A DNA stretch of 64,000 bases, taken from positions 23,447-87,446 of the forward strand of contig NZ_FQXU01000016.1 in the NCBI RefSeq assembly GCF_900130055.1, in the 5' to 3' direction. Each line of letters opens with the position of its first letter. Position 1 is the stretch's first letter. Below, piece by piece: positions 1 to 8,838 of the stretch. The DNA is from Clostridium intestinale DSM 6191 (GTDB taxonomy: Bacteria > Bacillota > Clostridia > Clostridiales > Clostridiaceae). The notes below the pieces were generated by a model that saw only the letters and a list, made by a program, of their open reading frames with translations, was not told the DNA's origin and did no database searches. The position numbers and the translations under genes are program-made.

Positions 1-25
1 AAGGTAAAAGAATGGAGTGATGGAC

Positions 26-1120
26 ATGATAAAAAAATATGATGGTAAAATTGGTTTTAGAGAACTTATCACTCTAATAATAATTTGTTTAGGTATGAAA
101 GTTACTGACAGTACACCAGTTTTATTAACTAAATTAGGATTAAATTCTTCATGGATGCTTCCTATCATCTCAGGCTTAGTAATAATAATTCCAATTTTAT
201 GCCTATTATCATTATTAAAGCTTTATTCAGATAAAAATATAATAGACATAATATATTTATTAGCTGGAAAAGTTATTGGATTTATTCTTGTGTTTTTATT
301 ATTAATACTTACTTTACAATATGTGATAATTACTATAAGAAGTTATAGTGATATTTTAAATACCTTGTTCTATATAAAAACACCTATTTACGTTATAACG
401 CTCTTATTGATTGTAAGTAGTTGCTATATCGCTAATAAGGGCTTTAGTGTAATAGGTAGTTTAAGCTGGATAATTTACTTTTCACTACAAGGCATACTAC
501 TAATTCTAGTAATTATGTTATGGAAAGAATTCAACTTTAGTTATCTTTTCCCTTTAGGAGGTCCTGGTGTTTTTACTTTATTAAAGGAAGGTACTACTCA
601 CTCCACAATCTTAGGAGAATTTATTATTTTAGCAGTTTTTTTCCCACTAGTGAGATCTTTTAAAGATTATAGAAATGCAACTTTATTAGGGTTTCTTATA
701 GCAGCTCTACAGCTATCTATTTTTATGATAATTTATATTAGTGTTTATGGATATCCAACCCTATCTGTTTTAAATTATCCATATCATCAGTTAACACGTT
801 TAGTAAACGTAGGGAGATTTGCTACTAATATGGAGGCTATTTTTCTTGGATTTTGGGTTTTAGGAACTTCTATTAGATTTTCCTTGTATTTTAGTACCGC
901 GTCTACTATATTATCTAATATTATAAAGTGTAAAAATCAAAAATTAGTTATAGTTCTAATAGGAATTTTAACTTTTTTAATGTCGATAGTTCCTGATAAT
1001 TTTACTAAATATGTTTTAGACTATAGAGAATTTACTATTGTTATATTTTGGATTTATGTAGTAGGACTCCCTATTTTATTATATGTAATAGCTAAACTAA
1101 AAGGAGAATACAAAAGATGA
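26..1120 (+). CDS. GerAB/GerKB-family spore germination permease
   Basis: Integral membrane subunit of a nutrient germinant receptor in the inner spore membrane. It belongs to the amino acid/polyamine permease-like GerB family. About ten hydrophobic segments run through the whole protein, and the 364-residue length is normal. The start is chosen at the ATG at 26, eight bases after a GGAG; in-frame starts at 17 (GTG) and 20 (ATG) sit on top of that ribosome site. A stop at 18-20 in another frame may be the end of the upstream GerA subunit gene, cut off by the window. The next gene, GerC, overlaps by four bases (ATGA), so the two are translationally coupled. Which receptor paralogue this is cannot be told. 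Confidence 0.9.
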   Translation: MIKKYDGKIGFRELITLIIICLGMKVTDSTPVLLTKLGLNSSWMLPIISGLVIIIPILCLLSLLKLYSDKNIIDIIYLLAGKVIGFILVFLLLILTLQYVIITIRSYSDILNTLFYIKTPIYVITLLLIVSSCYIANKGFSVIGSLSWIIYFSLQGILLILVIMLWKEFNFSYLFPLGGPGVFTLLKEGTTHSTILGEFIILAVFFPLVRSFKDYRNATLLGFLIAALQLSIFMIIYISVYGYPTLSVLNYPYHQLTRLVNVGRFATNMEAIFLGFWVLGTSIRFSLYFSTASTILSNIIKCKNQKLVIVLIGILTFLMSIVPDNFTKYVLDYREFTIVIFWIYVVGLPILLYVIAKLKGEYKR

Positions 1121-2349
1121 AGACTATTAAAGTTGTATCGATACTAATTTTAACATCATTGCTTTCAGGCTGCTGGGATAAAGCAGAAATAGAGGATATT
1201 GGTTATGTTGCAGTAATAGGTATAGATGATGCCGGTTTTAATAATATAAGTGTAACCTTCCAAGTCACTAACCCCCAAGTTGGAACATCAGCCAAAGTTA
1301 AAGTTGATGAACCAGCTACTAATATTATTACTTTGTTATCAAAAGACTTAATTACCGCAAGAGAGATTTCAAGTATGTCTATCGCAAGACGATTAACATT
1401 TGCTCATGTTAAAGCAGTAGTAGTCAGTGAAGAATTTGCAAAAACAGATAAACTATTTACTTTAATAGAAGCAGCTCAAAGAGATCGAGATATTAGGCGT
1501 GACTTTGATTTTATAATCTGCAAGGAAAAAGCCTCTGAATTTATAAGAAAAAACGATCCTCAATTCGATACTAGGGTTGCTAAATATTATGATTTTGTTT
1601 CAAGTCGCTGGAAAGATTCTGGATATGTACCCTTATCTGATCTTCACAGACTTTCGCAACGTACTTCAGATGACTTAGGTTTATTTCTTGGAACTTATGC
1701 CACTACTAATAAAGAAAATGAAAAAAAATTTGCTGAAAATGAAACAGATTACATAGCTGGAGAGATACCTGAACAAGAACCCAATCCTACTCAAATGATG
1801 GGCTCAGCTGTCTTTAGAAAAGGAAAAATGATTGGAACACTAACTGGAGACGAAACTAGACTTGCATTAATCTTAAGACCAAAGATTATAACAAATCATT
1901 TAATTATTAGTTTTCCTGACCCAATGAAAGAAGAAGAAAGAGTAACTACTATGATGTTTAGAGGAAAAAATAAAATCAAAATTGATGTAACTAATGAACA
2001 TCCTGTTATTAATGTCACAGTTCCATTAAAACTCAGTATTACCGCTATTCCAAGTCTTATTGATTATGTTGAAAATCAAGAAAATCAGAGAATATTGGAA
2101 CAATCAATAAAAGAATACTTAGAGGATAAAGCTACGAAGCTAGTAAAAAAAACTCAGGAAGAATTCCATGGAGAGCCCTTTAATTGGTCAATCGTGGTAC
2201 GAAAAGAATTTAGATTATATGATGACTTAGAAAACTATAATTGGATGGATAAATACACTGATGCCGAGGTTAATATTAAATTTGATGTAAAAATTAAAGA
2301 TTTTGGAAAACATATTGCTCCAACAAATCTAAAAAGACCAGAAAATTAA
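1117..2349 (+). CDS. Ger(x)C-family spore germination lipoprotein
   Basis: Lipoprotein subunit of the same germinant receptor. Residues 1-19 are a signal peptide ending in the lipobox LLSGC, followed by WDKAEIEDI, the hallmark of GerAC/GerKC proteins. The 410-residue length is typical. The start overlaps the GerB stop by four bases. No strong terminator follows; only a weak ATTTCATT/AATGAAAT inverted repeat lies between it and luxS. With the permease it forms the B-C tail of a ger operon whose A subunit would lie outside the window. Confidence 0.92.
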   Translation: MKTIKVVSILILTSLLSGCWDKAEIEDIGYVAVIGIDDAGFNNISVTFQVTNPQVGTSAKVKVDEPATNIITLLSKDLITAREISSMSIARRLTFAHVKAVVVSEEFAKTDKLFTLIEAAQRDRDIRRDFDFIICKEKASEFIRKNDPQFDTRVAKYYDFVSSRWKDSGYVPLSDLHRLSQRTSDDLGLFLGTYATTNKENEKKFAENETDYIAGEIPEQEPNPTQMMGSAVFRKGKMIGTLTGDETRLALILRPKIITNHLIISFPDPMKEEERVTTMMFRGKNKIKIDVTNEHPVINVTVPLKLSITAIPSLIDYVENQENQRILEQSIKEYLEDKATKLVKKTQEEFHGEPFNWSIVVRKEFRLYDDLENYNWMDKYTDAEVNIKFDVKIKDFGKHIAPTNLKRPEN

Positions 2350-2371
2350 ATTTCATTAATTCTTAATATCA

Positions 2372-2399
2372 TTCACAATGAAATTAATAATGTTATAAT
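2372..2399 (+). promoter_or_regulatory. Probable promoter of luxS
   Basis: TTCACA and TATAAT are 16 bases apart, about 50 bases before the luxS start. The region is very AT-rich, so this is the best match and not a certain one. Confidence 0.45.
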
Positions 2400-2449
2400 A
2401 TATTATAATATTAAAGTTAAGCTGTTTTTAAAGCAGAGGAGGCAATATA

Positions 2450-2929
2450 ATGGAAAAAATCGCAAGTTTTACAATTAATCATTTAGAATTACATCCTGGA
2501 GTATATGTTTCAAGAAAAGACAATGTAGGTGGAAGTGTTATAACTACTTTTGATATCAGAATGACAAGACCTAATTTTGAACCAGTTATGAATACAGCTG
2601 AAATGCATGCTATCGAACATTTAGGTGCCACATATTTAAGAAATCATGCTGATTTTGGATCAAAAATTGTTTATTTTGGTCCTATGGGCTGTAGAACAGG
2701 TTTTTATCTACTACTAAATGGAGATTATGCTTCAAAAGACATAGTTGATTTATTAACTGGTTTATATAAATTTATTGCAGATTTTGAGGGCGAAATTCCT
2801 GGAGCATCTGCTAGAGATTGTGGAAACTACCTAGATATGAATCTACCTATGGCTAAATATTTAGGAAAGAAGTTCCTTAATGAAGTTCTTTTAAATATTA
2901 GTGACAAGAACTTAAACTATCCAGAATAA
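2450..2929 (+). CDS. luxS: S-ribosylhomocysteine lyase LuxS
   Basis: Cleaves S-ribosylhomocysteine to homocysteine and 4,5-dihydroxypentane-2,3-dione, the autoinducer-2 precursor, in the activated methyl cycle. The zinc-binding HAIEH motif (HxxEH) is at residues 53-57, the GPMGCRTGFY segment carries the catalytic cysteine, and the third metal ligand region is ARDCGNY. The 159-residue length is exactly that of the family. A GAGGAGG ribosome site precedes the ATG. The gene is monocistronic and ends in a strong hairpin terminator; no pfs or methionine-cycle gene is adjacent. Confidence 0.97.
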   Translation: MEKIASFTINHLELHPGVYVSRKDNVGGSVITTFDIRMTRPNFEPVMNTAEMHAIEHLGATYLRNHADFGSKIVYFGPMGCRTGFYLLLNGDYASKDIVDLLTGLYKFIADFEGEIPGASARDCGNYLDMNLPMAKYLGKKFLNEVLLNISDKNLNYPE

Positions 2930-2941
2930 TATCATTTAAAT

Positions 2942-2980
2942 AAAGAGTAGTAATAGGCTTAAATTCTATTACTACTCTTT
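2942..2980 (+). terminator. Rho-independent terminator after luxS
   Basis: A 15-base-pair perfect stem (AAAGAGTAGTAATAG with its complement) with a 9-base loop. It lies between luxS and the convergent DUF134 gene and could serve both. Its stem is closely related to the terminator at 4804-4845. Confidence 0.85.
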
Positions 2981-2999
2981 CTATTAAGTTTGATAGACC

Positions 3000-3452
3000 T
3001 TAAATAGTTTCTTCACAGCATTTTTTGCAAGTATCCATCTTTTTTATACATGAAACTTTTTCTGACTTACAGTTAGGACAATTAAACTTATCTTCACTAC
3101 AATTGATCTCATAATTATTCCCACAATCAAAACACTTATACTTGCAAGCCTTTCTAATATAGTTTCCTCCACTTATTTTTATTGCCTTACCTTCTATTAA
3201 AGCCATAGCCACCTTCTTTCTTGCATTATTTATAATATTTTGAAAGGTGGGTCTAGATATCTGCATTTTTTCAGCACATTCTTCTTGACTTAAATTCTCA
3301 ATATCCTTTAATCTCATTGCTTCAAGTTCTTCTATTTTTAAAATAATTTCCTCAACTTCTGATTTAGCTCTACACTTCATTTTTTTACATGGTGCAAAGT
3401 AATCATCTTCTGGAAAAAACTCTACAGCTCTATGCTTTGTTGGTCTAACCAT
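3000..3452 (-). CDS. UPF0251/DUF134 family DNA-binding protein
   Basis: Small predicted regulator. A helix-turn-helix (LSQEECAEKMQISRPTFQNI) occupies about residues 53-72, and a C-terminal zinc ribbon has two CxxC pairs (CKYKCFDCGNN, CPNC). It starts MVRPTKHRAVE, like other DUF134 proteins. The ATG at 3452 has the better spacing to GGGGG than the ATG at 3455. It follows a 4Fe-4S membrane protein gene on the same strand and faces a NifX-like gene; this trio recurs in anaerobes. A role in iron-sulfur or redox gene control is inference only. Confidence 0.85.
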   Translation of the reverse strand: MVRPTKHRAVEFFPEDDYFAPCKKMKCRAKSEVEEIILKIEELEAMRLKDIENLSQEECAEKMQISRPTFQNIINNARKKVAMALIEGKAIKISGGNYIRKACKYKCFDCGNNYEINCSEDKFNCPNCKSEKVSCIKKMDTCKKCCEETI

Positions 3453-3528
3453 CATTTACCCCCTCAAGATACTAGATGTTTGTTAACTTAATTATATATA
3501 ACTACATATAAATCTTCAAATATATAAA

Positions 3529-4185
3529 CTATTTTATAGTAATTTTATTATATCCTATTGCTTTTTTAGGACATACGTTAACACACTGACCACACTGTAT
3601 ACAATCTGGATGACTTAGCATATCATCTTTATAATCATAGGGAACCAATCCTAACGGACACTTCTTCTCACATAACTTACAAGATACACAAGAAGCTGAT
3701 ACCTGTAATACATTTTTGCTTTTTCTAAATTTAGATATAATCGAGGCCAAAGTTCCCATAGGACAGAAATTACACCAAGTTCTATGATTATATCTTAAAG
3801 ACAATACTATTCCTATTATTGTTGTTATAAAAATAATCCTATAAAACACCATTCCAATCCCATATAAATTACCCCAACTTTTTTTAATCCCTAGAGTAAA
3901 CATAGTCATCATAATTATAAAGACTAAAGCTCTAAAGTAATAAGACTTTAAAAATTTAGGTGCCTTTTTCTTATTACTAAATTTTGAAACTACATTATCA
4001 TAAAAATTCCCCCTTGGGCACAAATTACCACACCAATATCTCCCTCTAAATACAGAAACAATCCCAGGTGCAATCATGCAAATAGCTGCTATAACAGCAA
4101 ACCTTAAATCCACTAAACCTACTATAAAAAATACTATCAACACTATAAACGAATATTTTTTCCACCAGTTAAAGATGCCTTTCAT
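3529..4185 (-). CDS. NapH-like 4Fe-4S membrane protein
   Basis: Membrane-bound electron-transfer protein. About four transmembrane helices carry two cytoplasmic NapH-type motifs (CGNLCPRG near residue 52 and CNFCPMG near 138). The C-terminus holds a two-cluster ferredoxin domain (CVSCKLCEKKCPLG and CIQCGQCVNVCPKKA). The 218-residue length is short but complete for the group. A GGGGGT ribosome site precedes the ATG. It is probably co-transcribed with the DUF134 gene 73 bases downstream. Its redox partner is not visible here. Confidence 0.85.
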   Translation of the reverse strand: MKGIFNWWKKYSFIVLIVFFIVGLVDLRFAVIAAICMIAPGIVSVFRGRYWCGNLCPRGNFYDNVVSKFSNKKKAPKFLKSYYFRALVFIIMMTMFTLGIKKSWGNLYGIGMVFYRIIFITTIIGIVLSLRYNHRTWCNFCPMGTLASIISKFRKSKNVLQVSASCVSCKLCEKKCPLGLVPYDYKDDMLSHPDCIQCGQCVNVCPKKAIGYNKITIK

Positions 4186-4315
4186 TTATTACCCCCACTT
4201 ATTACATTTTCTTATATTTTATAAAATATAAACATTTATTTCTGTGATTTAATTACTTATCCACATCAAATACAAATAAATATTTTTCATATTTTACCTT
4301 ATTTTCAAATCATTA

Positions 4316-4362
4316 TTGACATATGCCACTAACAAGTTTAATATAATTATTAATGGCATATG
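4316..4362 (+). promoter_or_regulatory. Promoter with overlapping CATATGCCA inverted repeat
   Basis: TTGACA (4316-4321) and TAATAT (4339-4344) with a 17-base spacer form a good promoter for the NifX-like gene. CATATGCCA (4320-4328) and TGGCATATG (4354-4362) are perfect complements flanking it, so a dimeric regulator bound here would block or bridge the promoter. The DUF134 protein encoded divergently is the natural candidate binder. Confidence 0.6.
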
Positions 4363-4417
4363 ACAATAACTTTTTTTGTTTTGTGTATTTTATTAAAATT
4401 TTATGGAGGTATATTTT

Positions 4418-4774
4418 ATGAAAATAGCATTACCATCTCGTAATAACTCTATCGATGACCATTTTGGTCACTGTGAGTATTACACTATCTTTACTATCAA
4501 TAATGAAACTAAAGAAATACTCTCTTCTGAGATTCTACAGTCTCCTAAAGGTTGTGGTTGTAAATCAAACATTTCTACAACACTTTCTGATATGGGTGTT
4601 GAAGTTCTACTTGCTGGTAACATGGGTGAAGGCGCATTAAAAACTTTAAACAATGCAGGAATAGAAGTTTTACGTGGTTGCTCTGGAAATGTACAAGACG
4701 TTGCTCAAAAGTGGCTCCATGGATCTCTAATTGATTCTTCTGAATTATGCCACAATCATGATTGCCAAAGCTAA
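4418..4774 (+). CDS. NifX/NifB-type dinitrogenase iron-molybdenum cofactor family protein
   Basis: Stand-alone protein of the fold that carries iron-molybdenum cofactor precursors in NifX and NifY. In non-nif settings the function is unknown, probably iron-sulfur or metal handling. It starts MKIALPSRNNSIDDHFGHC, with the typical DxHFGxC segment, and has cysteine-rich stretches (GCGC, and CHNHDC at the C-terminus). An in-frame ATG at 4403 lies within the TGGAGGT ribosome site, so the ATG at 4418 is the start (118 residues). No nif structural genes are nearby. Confidence 0.85.
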   Translation: MKIALPSRNNSIDDHFGHCEYYTIFTINNETKEILSSEILQSPKGCGCKSNISTTLSDMGVEVLLAGNMGEGALKTLNNAGIEVLRGCSGNVQDVAQKWLHGSLIDSSELCHNHDCQS

Positions 4775-4803
4775 CAAAAAAACATTAAACTTAAATATAT
4801 TAA

Positions 4804-4845
4804 AAAGAGTAGCACTGGACTAAATAAATTCCATTACTACTCTTT
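4804..4845. terminator. Bidirectional terminator between NifX-like and HAD genes
   Basis: AAAGAGTAG pairs with CTACTCTTT, extended by TGG/CCA. It is flanked by A- and T-runs on both sides and lies between convergent genes. It is nearly the same element as the hairpin after luxS. Confidence 0.75.
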
Positions 4846-4898
4846 ACATTTTACAACTCTATAAATAAATATTTAATAACTTTATATCTAAAAGTCTA

Positions 4899-5744
4899 CT
4901 AAATTAATCCAAGTTTTTTGAAACTATTATAAATACCACCTTCATCGTGAGTATCTGTAATTTCATCAGCAATTTCTTTTAAACCTGGTTTTGCATTTCC
5001 CATTGCAATCCCTAAATTACAAAACTCAAACATTTCTACATCATTCATTCCATCCCCAAAAGCTATGGTATCTTTAACATCAATATTTAAATGCTCTAAA
5101 AGAGTTTCGATGGCGGTTGCCTTATGCACCTCTGGAACTCCAAGCTCTCCACTATCATCTCCAAAAATTGGAACTGTACAATGAATAACTTCAAACTCAT
5201 TTTTAAATTCATCTCTAATCTGTTCAAAAGTAATCCCTTTAGGTTCTAAGAAACAAGCTTTATTAACATCATTCCTATATAAATCTTGTCCACTAATTAA
5301 TGCTTCAATAAAATGATTTGGATTATTTTCTTTTTTATGTTTCGCAGTTGTGTCACTTTCTATATCTCCATAAATAAGTCTTTCTAACTCTGGAATTAAA
5401 TTTTCACTTGCATATAATCCACCATTAGATTCAATATAAAAATCCACTTTATGTTCTGTAAAAAAGTCAACTAAGTGCTTAACATTCTCTTCACTAACTT
5501 TTTTATGATAAAGCATTTCTTCACCAATCTCTACAAAACCACCACCAGCTCCGATTATTCCATCAAAGCCTATTTCAATTATAAAGTCATAAATTTCTGC
5601 TTTTGAACGTCCTGTACATAGATAAACTACATGTCCATTTTTTCTTGCTTCTTTTATAGCTACAGCCGCAGATTCAGGTACTAAACCTTCATCATTACAC
5701 AAAGTTCCATCAACATCTATAAATATCATCTTTCTATCTGTCAT
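4899..5744 (-). CDS. Cof-type HAD-superfamily hydrolase
   Basis: Cytoplasmic sugar-phosphate or nucleotide phosphatase of the Cof/YidA class. Catalytic motif I is IDVDGTLCND (residues 9-18), motif II is CTGRSKAE, and motif IV is FGDGMNDVEMF near residue 230, with the C2-type cap between. The 281-residue length fits. A GAGGTG ribosome site precedes the ATG. It lies 105 bases downstream of the SAF-domain oxidoreductase and might be read through from it, but the substrate cannot be given. Confidence 0.88.
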   Translation of the reverse strand: MTDRKMIFIDVDGTLCNDEGLVPESAAVAIKEARKNGHVVYLCTGRSKAEIYDFIIEIGFDGIIGAGGGFVEIGEEMLYHKKVSEENVKHLVDFFTEHKVDFYIESNGGLYASENLIPELERLIYGDIESDTTAKHKKENNPNHFIEALISGQDLYRNDVNKACFLEPKGITFEQIRDEFKNEFEVIHCTVPIFGDDSGELGVPEVHKATAIETLLEHLNIDVKDTIAFGDGMNDVEMFEFCNLGIAMGNAKPGLKEIADEITDTHDEGGIYNSFKKLGLI

Positions 5745-5848
5745 AAACCCACCTCATAATTATAAGAATTTTTAAGTACATTATATTATAATTATAAAGC
5801 ATAAAAGGACTTGTTGTTTTCTAAAAATGAAAGATAATTTCTATTTAC

Positions 5849-7141
5849 CTAATTAAACATCTTGTCTTGAAGCTTTCTTAATTGAAGTAGTAGTGAATCT
5901 TCATTTAATTCAACCATATCATAAGTGATTAAATCACCTTTTTTAACATCTTTTTTCAATACAGTATCTCTACTTACCAAGCCTACTGGAAGTAGATTTA
6001 AATCCTTAGCAACTTCTGCTCTTTCAAGTGTACCGTAAACTGTATATCCACCTATTCCATCTAAGTTTTGTCCAGCTTTAAGATCCTTCTTTGCAACTGT
6101 TACTACTTCTGAAACTAACCCTTTTATTGGTGCAATTGTTGCTTTATGGTCTAATACTGCCATAGCCGCTGATAAAGGTGTTTCTAAACTACATAAGTGA
6201 TATGGTCTATATAATACATAGTTTGGACCAGGTCCCATACTTAAGTATTGCATCTCATGATTAACTTCTGGTAATGGACTGCTTACTATTACAAATACTC
6301 CTGGAGCTATACCATCAACATAATCAACAACTCCGTATTTATCTAGTATTCCACCTTCTTCTTTTAATGAGAACTTAGCTGGAAGTTCAGATACTTGTCC
6401 TGAAATCCCATGTGCTCCTCTAACATCAGGGATAAATCCTGTTGAGTTAGACATAAGAGCCATTTCAACCATAGTTTTACTTCCTTCTTTGAAGGCTGCT
6501 AACATGTGAGGACTAACCCCTCTTCTTGTAGCTTCTTCTCTTACTGTATCTGGATTACAGTCTAAATCAACCTTGTTGTTTTTACCCTTTCCTACAACTC
6601 TTACTTCAAATCCCATGGCTACAGCAAAATCATATAATTCCTTAACAGCACCTGGTTCATCTCCAGCTGCACCAGTGTATACTACTCCAGCATTATCAGC
6701 TAATTTTTTAAGTATTGGTCCTATTACGCAGTCAGCTTCTGCATTAAGCATAACAATGTGTTTTTTATTTGTTATTGTATCTAAAGCAATCTTAGCTCCT
6801 ACTTCTGTTACCCCAGTAGCATCTATAACAACTTGTACAGCTTTTGACTTAGTAACAAAATCAATACTACTAGCAATAACATATTTTCCTTCTTTTGCCC
6901 AGGCATCTGCTGCTTCTTGTGTTTCAGCTTGTAGTATGTCCTTTTCTTCTATTCCAGCATAAAGAAGAGCCTTTTTAGCATTTTCTATGTTAATATCAAC
7001 TACTATTGAAGGCTTCATTCCTTTCATAAGAATCATTTGACTAACCATACCTCTTCCCATTTGACCAGTACCTATTACCCCCGTACAAATGAATTCACCT
7101 TTTTTTTCTAATTCCTCAAGTTTGTAATTTAATCCTAACAT
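5849..7141 (-). CDS. SAF-domain NAD(P)-dependent oxidoreductase (homoserine dehydrogenase-like)
   Basis: Rossmann-fold dehydrogenase. Residues 20-160 bind NAD(P) (GVIGTGQMGRGM), the middle is a homoserine-dehydrogenase-like catalytic region, and the last 70 residues form a SAF domain (LLPVGLVSRDTVLKKDVKKGD). Genes of this type often sit with glucitol-type PTS genes and are presumed to act on a sugar alcohol or its phosphate; the reaction is not known to me. It is transcribed from its own promoter (TTGACT-17-TATAAT, 7202-7230) over a TGTTCA operator, behind the regulator gene and its terminator. It may stand in for the missing sorbitol-6-phosphate dehydrogenase, which is inference. Confidence 0.8.
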   Translation of the reverse strand: MLGLNYKLEELEKKGEFICTGVIGTGQMGRGMVSQMILMKGMKPSIVVDINIENAKKALLYAGIEEKDILQAETQEAADAWAKEGKYVIASSIDFVTKSKAVQVVIDATGVTEVGAKIALDTITNKKHIVMLNAEADCVIGPILKKLADNAGVVYTGAAGDEPGAVKELYDFAVAMGFEVRVVGKGKNNKVDLDCNPDTVREEATRRGVSPHMLAAFKEGSKTMVEMALMSNSTGFIPDVRGAHGISGQVSELPAKFSLKEEGGILDKYGVVDYVDGIAPGVFVIVSSPLPEVNHEMQYLSMGPGPNYVLYRPYHLCSLETPLSAAMAVLDHKATIAPIKGLVSEVVTVAKKDLKAGQNLDGIGGYTVYGTLERAEVAKDLNLLPVGLVSRDTVLKKDVKKGDLITYDMVELNEDSLLLQLRKLQDKMFN

Positions 7142-7171
7142 ATCTTTCCCTCCTATTTTTACTTTTACATA

Positions 7172-7230
7172 TGTTCAGTTCTTTTATTTTTGTTCACAAA
7201 GATTATATTGCCTTTTCTTTTATAAGTCAA
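7172..7230 (-). promoter_or_regulatory. Promoter and SorC-type operator of the SAF oxidoreductase
   Basis: On the minus strand TTGACT (7225-7230) and TATAAT (7202-7207) have a 17-base spacer. Just downstream are two TGAACA boxes (7191-7196 and 7172-7177) whose starts are 19 bases apart, where a repressor would sit over the transcription start. The same double box lies upstream of the regulator gene and at 11096-11120. Confidence 0.7.
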
Positions 7231-7247
7231 CCTATTTTAAATAAATA

Positions 7248-7300
7248 AAAAAATCTTATCGAATTTATATTTGTACAAACATAAATTCAATAAGATTTTT
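7248..7300 (-). terminator. Terminator of the SorC-family regulator gene
   Basis: Long hairpin pairing AAAAAATCTTAT with ATAAGATTTTTT and GAATTTAT with ATAAATTC. The T-run lies on the minus-strand 3' side, directly after the regulator stop codon. Confidence 0.8.
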
Positions 7301-7305
7301 TAAAA

Positions 7306-8259
7306 TTAAAACTGGTCGTAAATAGCTTTCGCATTACTATAATTAGTTACAAGAACATTTATAAACTTTCCATTTAAAGCCCCTACAATTGCTTCTATTT
7401 TCTCTTCTCCCCCAGCAACTCCAATAACAGTTGGTATTTTTTTTATATTATCTAGTTCCACTCCTATAACTCTGTTATTAAACTCGAATTCATCAGACTG
7501 TCCATTAATATCATAAAACTGAAGACATATATCACCAGCAGCGCCCTGCTTTTTGAATACTTTTAAATCATCAACATCAAAATATCCACTGCTCATCATT
7601 GTAGATTTATCCGTTATCGGTGAACCAATACCAACAATAGCTATATCAACTTTTTTACCCATTTCTAGTATATTCTCTAAACTTTCTTCCTTCAAAAAAG
7701 TATTTCTTATTTCTCCGTTAGATACAACAGCTGGTGCATGCAAAAGTTTAAAATCCCCTCTAAAAGCTCTCGCTAAATCCATAACCACATGGTTTGGGTG
7801 AATTTCAATCTGAGTTTGACCTACTCCCCCTATAAGTGGTATTAAGGTTAAATTTAACTTACTATTTGGCTCTATGTACTTTCCAATATTTTTTATTGTC
7901 GTTCCCATAGACACTCCTATGTTGTCATCCATCTTCACTATTCTTTTCAAATATTCTGCACATGCTTTTGCAAGATTTTTCTTTTGAGCATCATCATCTT
8001 TATCATCATCAACTATTATAACTTCTCTTAAACTATACTTTTTCTCAATATTTCTTTCTAAAATCCCATAATTATTTTCAATAGGATTTACTATTTCTAT
8101 CTTTACAACACCTGATTTTCTTCCTTCATCTAAAAGCCTAGATATAGTAGGTCTTGAAACTCCAAGTATAGTGGCTATTTCATTTTGAGTAAGGTTTTCT
8201 TCATAATATAACTTACAACACTTGATCATTAAATTTGCTTCACCAACAAACTTTTTCAT
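7306..8259 (-). CDS. SorC/DeoR-family sugar-binding transcriptional regulator
   Basis: Predicted repressor or activator of the adjacent glucitol-type PTS and SAF oxidoreductase. An N-terminal helix-turn-helix (LTQNEIATILGVSRPTISRLL) covers about residues 22-42, and the rest is a sugar-phosphate-binding domain (IGVSMGTT, PLIGGVGQT). The ATG at 8259 lies after a GGAGGAG ribosome site; an in-frame TTG at 8277 is inside that site and is rejected (317 residues). Its own promoter carries the same double TGAACA operator, so autoregulation is likely. Confidence 0.88.
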   Translation of the reverse strand: MKKFVGEANLMIKCCKLYYEENLTQNEIATILGVSRPTISRLLDEGRKSGVVKIEIVNPIENNYGILERNIEKKYSLREVIIVDDDKDDDAQKKNLAKACAEYLKRIVKMDDNIGVSMGTTIKNIGKYIEPNSKLNLTLIPLIGGVGQTQIEIHPNHVVMDLARAFRGDFKLLHAPAVVSNGEIRNTFLKEESLENILEMGKKVDIAIVGIGSPITDKSTMMSSGYFDVDDLKVFKKQGAAGDICLQFYDINGQSDEFEFNNRVIGVELDNIKKIPTVIGVAGGEEKIEAIVGALNGKFINVLVTNYSNAKAIYDQF

Positions 8260-8328
8260 TATTTTTGTCTCCTCCAAAATATTTTGAAATATATTACACT
8301 AAGTTTATAATACATTAACTCTGACCAA

Positions 8329-8354
8329 TGTTCAACGCCTTTCTTTTTGTTCAT
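8329..8354 (-). promoter_or_regulatory. Operator of the SorC-family regulator (TGAACA pair)
   Basis: Two TGAACA boxes on the minus strand (8349-8354 and 8329-8334). A promoter TTGAAC-17-TATTAT overlaps the second box, which suggests repression by its own product. Confidence 0.55.
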
Positions 8355-8374
8355 ATAGATTCGATCATAAAAAA

Positions 8375-8420
8375 ATCTTACCAAAGTCATATCTATATAC
8401 ATATGACTCTGATAAGATTA
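8375..8420 (-). terminator. Terminator of the gutM-srlAEB operon
   Basis: AATCTTA and AGTCATAT pair with ATATGACT and TAAGATT. A run of six T follows on the minus strand. Confidence 0.8.
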
Positions 8421-8433
8421 ATTTTATTTAAAC

Positions 8434-8790
8434 TTAGTTAATTACTATCATATCCCCTATCTTCATATTAGGTCTACCTGGTCCTTCTAACTCAATTTGC
8501 CCTGGTAAGTCAACCTGATCTTTGCCAGAAAATCTAAAGGTACAGTGGCCTAATTCCCTTAATGTATGAAGCGCTTCATAACCTACAGCAGTAACAGTAT
8601 ATACTTGATCTCCTAACAAAATACTGTCTCCAACCGCTATTTCTTCTTGAAATTCACTAATAGTATGCAAAAATGATATCTCAGCTAATTCTTCTGGTGC
8701 ATTATCATTAAATATAATTAGACTATCATTTTCCTCCAATAACTCAAAAGCCAATTCTCCAATCCCTGTAATTTTAGAACGGTATTTCAT
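8434..8790 (-). CDS. srlB: PTS glucitol/sorbitol-type enzyme IIA
   Basis: Phosphocarrier subunit of a glucitol-family phosphotransferase system; takes phosphate from HPr and passes it to IIB. The 118-residue length and the sequence LHTISEFQEEIAVGD, with the likely phosphorylated histidine, fit SrlB/GutB. The ATG at 8790 follows GGGGGAGA; the longer frame from 8811 starts at a TTG upstream of this site and is rejected. It is the last gene of the operon, before a strong terminator. Confidence 0.9.
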   Translation of the reverse strand: MKYRSKITGIGELAFELLEENDSLIIFNDNAPEELAEISFLHTISEFQEEIAVGDSILLGDQVYTVTAVGYEALHTLRELGHCTFRFSGKDQVDLPGQIELEGPGRPNMKIGDMIVIN

Positions 8791-8838
8791 AGTATCTCCC
8801 CCATCTTTCAATTTGCATAGTTATTAATCTTTATATAT

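Noticed and set aside
4455..4640. A 61-codon frame inside the NifX-like gene
   Set aside because: Overlaps a well-supported family member in another frame; no ribosome site.
6573..6962. A 129-codon frame antisense to the SAF oxidoreductase
   Set aside because: It mirrors the third-position pattern of the real gene on the other strand and has no ribosome site.
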